NCBI GenBank assembly: GCA_030749225.1
Contig: JASMKO010000028.1
Span: forward strand, 47,004-111,003
DNA: 64,000 nt
DNA from: Verrucomicrobiota bacterium
Lineage (GTDB): Bacteria > Verrucomicrobiota > Verrucomicrobiia > Limisphaerales > UBA1096
Direction: 5' to 3'
A model generated the notes under the pieces. The model had not been told where the DNA came from and searched no databases. It saw only the letters and a list, made by a program, of their open reading frames with translations. Numbering within the stretch: position 1 is the first letter of the stretch; each line of letters begins with the position of its first letter. This document shows, one piece after another, positions 61,885-64,000 of the stretch. Position numbers and translations under genes: made by a program.

Positions 61885-62173
61885 ACTTGGCAGCCGACTT
61901 GGGCAGCACGTTGTCGACGTCGCTGTGCGGACGAGCGATCACGTGCACGCTGGCCAACTCGCCTCCGATGGCCTTGATGGCCTCGGCGCCGGCATCGGTG
62001 GCCGCCTTGACCGCGGCAACATCACCGGTGACACAGGCACTCACGAGCGCACTGCCCACCTGCTGCATCGGGCCGGACAACTCCACGTTGGCCGCCTTGA
62101 GCATGGCATCAGTTCCCTCTACCAGGGCCACGAGGCCTCGGGTCTCTATCAGTCCTATTGCTGGTTGTGACAT
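61883..62173 (-). CDS. BMC-H shell hexamer
   Basis: A 96-residue single-domain Pfam00936-type protein: [56 protein letters not shown]. Such proteins form hexameric tiles of the shell; the short loop near residues 36-42 (SGPMQQVG) would line the central pore. It lacks a Shine-Dalgarno but has an A-rich leader (AAAACAAAAACTGAT). It lies between the acetate-kinase-like and BMC-P genes. Confidence 0.95.
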   Translation of the reverse strand: MSQPAIGLIETRGLVALVEGTDAMLKAANVELSGPMQQVGSALVSACVTGDVAAVKAATDAGAEAIKAIGGELASVHVIARPHSDVDNVLPKSAAK

Positions 62174-62209
62174 ATCAGTTTTTGTTTTGGTTTTTGTACG
62201 GTAAAAAAT

Positions 62210-63400
62210 TCAGTTTCGCCTGTGATCGAGGTAGCGTTTCACCTCACGCGCCACGACCAGTTCCTCGTTGGTGGGAATGATCATGATCTTGACCGGTGAA
62301 TTGGCCGCGCTGATGACCGTTTCCCCGGCCTGCGCGGCGTCATTTTTTTCGGCGTCAAGCCGGATGCCAAGCTGATCCAAGTCGGCGCAAATTGCGGCAC
62401 GGATGCCGGCACGGTTTTCCCCAATACCAGCCGTGAACACGAGCGCGTCGAGCCCGTTAAGCTGCGCAAAATAGGCGCCCAACCAATGCCGTGCCGACTG
62501 CACGAACACGTCGAGCGCGAGCCTAGCCTGCGCATCGCCGGAGTCGGCCGCTGAGATAATATCGCGAATGTCGTTGTGGCCGCCGCTCAATCCCTTCAGG
62601 CCGCTCTCGTTGCAAAGCGCCGTCTCGACCTCACCGATCGACAGGCCGTCGCGCCGCATCATGTGCAGCACCGCCATCGAGTCGAGGTCGCCCACGCGGT
62701 TGTTGTTCGGCAGGCCGGACTGCGGGCTCAAGCCCATGCTGTTGCCGACCGCCGCCCCGTTGAGGATACCGGCAATCGACGAACTGCCGCCAAGATGGCA
62801 CGACACCACCCGCAGCGGCGGTCCATCCACCGGCGAACCGGCTTTGTCGACATACAGGTTGCGGGCGCGGTTGGCAACGTCCTCACGGCCGAGCCGTTCC
62901 GCCGAGCGTTCCGCGATAAATTTGTGGCTTGCGCCGTGGAAGCCCCAGCGGCGAATACCCGCCTCATGCCAGCTAGGCGGCACCGCGTATCGCGTCGAGG
63001 CTTCCGGCGCCCATTGGTAAAACGCTGTCTCGAACAGCCCCACTAGCGGCACGCTTGGCATTTTCTCCGCGAACAACCGGATGCCCCGAATGTACGGTGG
63101 GTTGTGCGCCGGGGCGATATGGTTGCAGGCCTCCATCGCGTTGACGACCTCCGCCGTCAACTCGAGGCAGCCGGTCCGGCCCTCCGCCATGATCGTCTTG
63201 AAGCCCACCGCCGCCAGATCGTCCTCGGAGGCAATCCAGGCGCCCGCGCGAAGTTCGTCGAGCACCTGCCCAATCGCCCCAGCGTGGTCGTCCACCCGCT
63301 CCAAGCCGCCGCGTGTCAACAGCTCGCCGTCGCCGCCTGAAAAATCAAACAGGCGGTATTTCATCGAGGTCGACCCCAGGTTGGCGACGAGTATCTTCAC
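62210..63400 (-). CDS. Acetate/propionate kinase-like protein of the microcompartment locus
   Basis: A 396-residue ASKHA kinase: NLGSTSMKYRLFDF (7-20), FHGASHKFIAERS, VVSCHLGGSSSIAGILNG, VFTAGIGENRAGIR and the C-terminal MIIPTNEELVVAREV are all AckA elements. Two active-site segments deviate: the usual VGHRVVHGG reads VGFKTIMAEGR (about 65-75), and the loop GLTPLEG reads GLSPQSG with GLPNNNRVGD (223-238). It would convert an acyl-phosphate, likely lactyl- or acetyl-phosphate, to the acid with ATP formation. Between it and the BMC-H gene is a palindrome copy. Confidence 0.9.
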   Translation of the reverse strand: MKILVANLGSTSMKYRLFDFSGGDGELLTRGGLERVDDHAGAIGQVLDELRAGAWIASEDDLAAVGFKTIMAEGRTGCLELTAEVVNAMEACNHIAPAHNPPYIRGIRLFAEKMPSVPLVGLFETAFYQWAPEASTRYAVPPSWHEAGIRRWGFHGASHKFIAERSAERLGREDVANRARNLYVDKAGSPVDGPPLRVVSCHLGGSSSIAGILNGAAVGNSMGLSPQSGLPNNNRVGDLDSMAVLHMMRRDGLSIGEVETALCNESGLKGLSGGHNDIRDIISAADSGDAQARLALDVFVQSARHWLGAYFAQLNGLDALVFTAGIGENRAGIRAAICADLDQLGIRLDAEKNDAAQAGETVISAANSPVKIMIIPTNEELVVAREVKRYLDHRRN

Positions 63401-63415
63401 GCGAAGTCAGCCAAT

Positions 63416-63429
63416 CGCTTGGCCAAGCG
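63416..63429. repeat. 14-base perfect palindrome copy between BMC-H and kinase genes
   Basis: CGCTTGGCCAAGCG lies six bases after the stop of the BMC-H gene (63435) and 15 bases before the kinase start (63400). Confidence 0.9.
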
Positions 63430-63434
63430 GCGGC

Positions 63435-63713
63435 TCACTGCAGCCACTCGCCCAAGCCCTTCAAATCCTCGTGCGGCCGGGGGATCACCTGCACGCTGAT
63501 CACTTCACCGACATCGGCGGAGGCGGCGGCCCCGGCATCGGTTGCGGCCTTAACCGCAGCCACGTCGCCCCGGTAAAAGCCGGTCACAAAGCCGCTGCCG
63601 ACCTTGTCCCAACCCGTCATGGTGACGTTGGCCGCCTTGAGAGCGGCGTCGCTGGCCTCCATCAGGGCACAGAAGCCCTTGCACTCGATCATTCCTATTG
63701 CTTGTTCAGCCAT
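63435..63713 (-). CDS. BMC-H shell hexamer
   Basis: A 92-residue single-domain shell protein: [57 protein letters not shown]. It differs from the 61883 copy in a pore loop with MTGWDKVG and an aromatic-rich strand. A good Shine-Dalgarno (AGGA, 63721-63724) sits seven bases upstream. Its operon neighbour upstream is a third BMC-H gene. Confidence 0.95.
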   Translation of the reverse strand: MAEQAIGMIECKGFCALMEASDAALKAANVTMTGWDKVGSGFVTGFYRGDVAAVKAATDAGAAASADVGEVISVQVIPRPHEDLKGLGEWLQ

Positions 63714-63720
63714 GATATTC

Positions 63721-63724
63721 TCCT
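63721..63724 (-). promoter_or_regulatory. Shine-Dalgarno of the BMC-H gene at 63435-63713
   Basis: TAGGAGAAT on the minus strand places AGGA seven bases before the ATG. It fixes the start of this shell gene and, with the site at 61878, is among the few clear ribosome sites in the window. Confidence 0.7.
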
Positions 63725-63739
63725 AATTGACGGTTGCGG

Positions 63740-64000
63740 TTACTTGTTCGCCTTACCCGGCGGGTTGTTGAACGCCTTCAACAGGTCCTCATGCGGACGG
63801 GCGATGACGTGCGAACTGACCAGTTCGCCGACCCGGGCCGCAGCGTTTGTGCCTGCGTCCACGGCGGCCTTGATGCTGCCGACGTCTCCCTTGGCCAACA
63901 CGGTGATGAAACCGCCGCCGATAGGCACCGTCTTCACCAGGTTCACGTTGGCCGCCTTGACCATGGCGTCGCTGGCCTCAACGCTGCCAACGTACCCCTT
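63740..64000 (-). CDS. BMC-H shell hexamer, N-terminus beyond the window
   Basis: The frame runs to the window edge (last in-window codons encode KGYVGSVEASDA followed by MVKAANVNLV), so the start lies beyond 64000. The visible 86 residues are a BMC-H domain: GFITVLAKGDVGSIKAAVDA and VSSHVIARPHEDLLKAFNN with a basic tail. An apparent start at 63964 would cut off the first strand and helix of the domain and is wrong. It is the third BMC-H gene, 26 bases upstream of the second. Confidence 0.93.
   Translation of the reverse strand, partial: KGYVGSVEASDAMVKAANVNLVKTVPIGGGFITVLAKGDVGSIKAAVDAGTNAAARVGELVSSHVIARPHEDLLKAFNNPPGKANK

Noticed and set aside
741..63427. Palindromes as remnants of a transposon or a CRISPR
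   Set aside because: Copies are dispersed without flanking homology, occur in frame within conserved proteins and have no regular spacing.
63740..63964. A 74-residue protein starting at 63964
   Set aside because: This start removes the first strand and helix of the BMC-H fold; the frame continues with the conserved EASDA element to the window edge, so the gene is truncated by the window.

Overview
The window reads as a chromosomal segment of a Verrucomicrobiota-type (PVC superphylum) bacterium with moderately high G+C. This placement is inferred from gene content: three secreted sulfatases, a DUF1080 lipoprotein, a DUF6797-type propeller protein, two CotH proteins (one with lamin-tail domains), a prepilin-like protein with a long hydrophobic N-terminus, and a planctomycete/verrucomicrobia-type microcompartment locus. 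No rRNA, tRNA, CRISPR array, insertion sequence or phage gene was recognised. Genes are tightly packed, often with ATGA/GTGA overlaps, and no gene-free stretch exceeds about 300 bases if the small gene at 886-1137 is accepted.

Layout. 0-5.7 kb: small secreted proteins, a sulfatase, a CbiX-like chelatase and a DUF1015 protein. 5.8-14.8 kb: an EF-G-like GTPase, then a MalK/MalF/MalG-type sugar ABC transporter split by an oppositely oriented CotH gene, with a diheme cytochrome c beside the ATPase. 14.8-21.8 kb: EamA transporter, MarR regulator, DUF6797 protein, clpP-clpX and an aminotransferase. 21.8-27.5 kb: a lipoprotein, a cyclophilin-FKBP fusion, a membrane protein with an ABC ATPase, and a PIG-L deacetylase. 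27.5-37.5 kb: a secreted glycosidase-like propeller, ArsC, two sulfatases, MsrB, a glycosyltransferase, Trm112, LarC, a prepilin-like protein and a propeller. 37.6-44.3 kb: an HpcH aldolase and amidohydrolase pair and a 1484-residue LTD/CotH protein; this stretch is visibly more A+T-rich. 44.3-57 kb: an atypical D-aminoacylase, DUF1080, SDR, esterase, alcohol dehydrogenase, RluA, DUF456, thioredoxin, an oxidoreductase plus MFS pair, and a lactonase-like propeller.

57-64 kb: a bacterial microcompartment operon on the minus strand, running off the right edge. It holds three BMC-H shell proteins (one cut by the edge), three BMC-P pentamers, an acetate-kinase-like protein, a CoA-acylating aldehyde dehydrogenase, a class II aldolase and an unassigned TIM-barrel-like protein. 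By analogy with the characterised planctomycete compartment, the aldolase would release lactaldehyde from fuculose- or rhamnulose-phosphate, the dehydrogenase would make an acyl-CoA, and the kinase would recover ATP. The phosphotransacylase, lactate dehydrogenase and regulator expected of such a locus are not in the window.

The strongest unexplained signal is not a gene. The 10-base palindrome CTTGGCCAAG, often extended to GCTTGGCCAAGC or CGCTTGGCCAAGCG, occurs at least 43 times by eye against far less than one expected. It lies inside genes almost always as Leu-Ala-Lys or Leu-Gly-Gln, and it is concentrated in the little intergenic DNA there is, often 4-11 bases after a stop codon.
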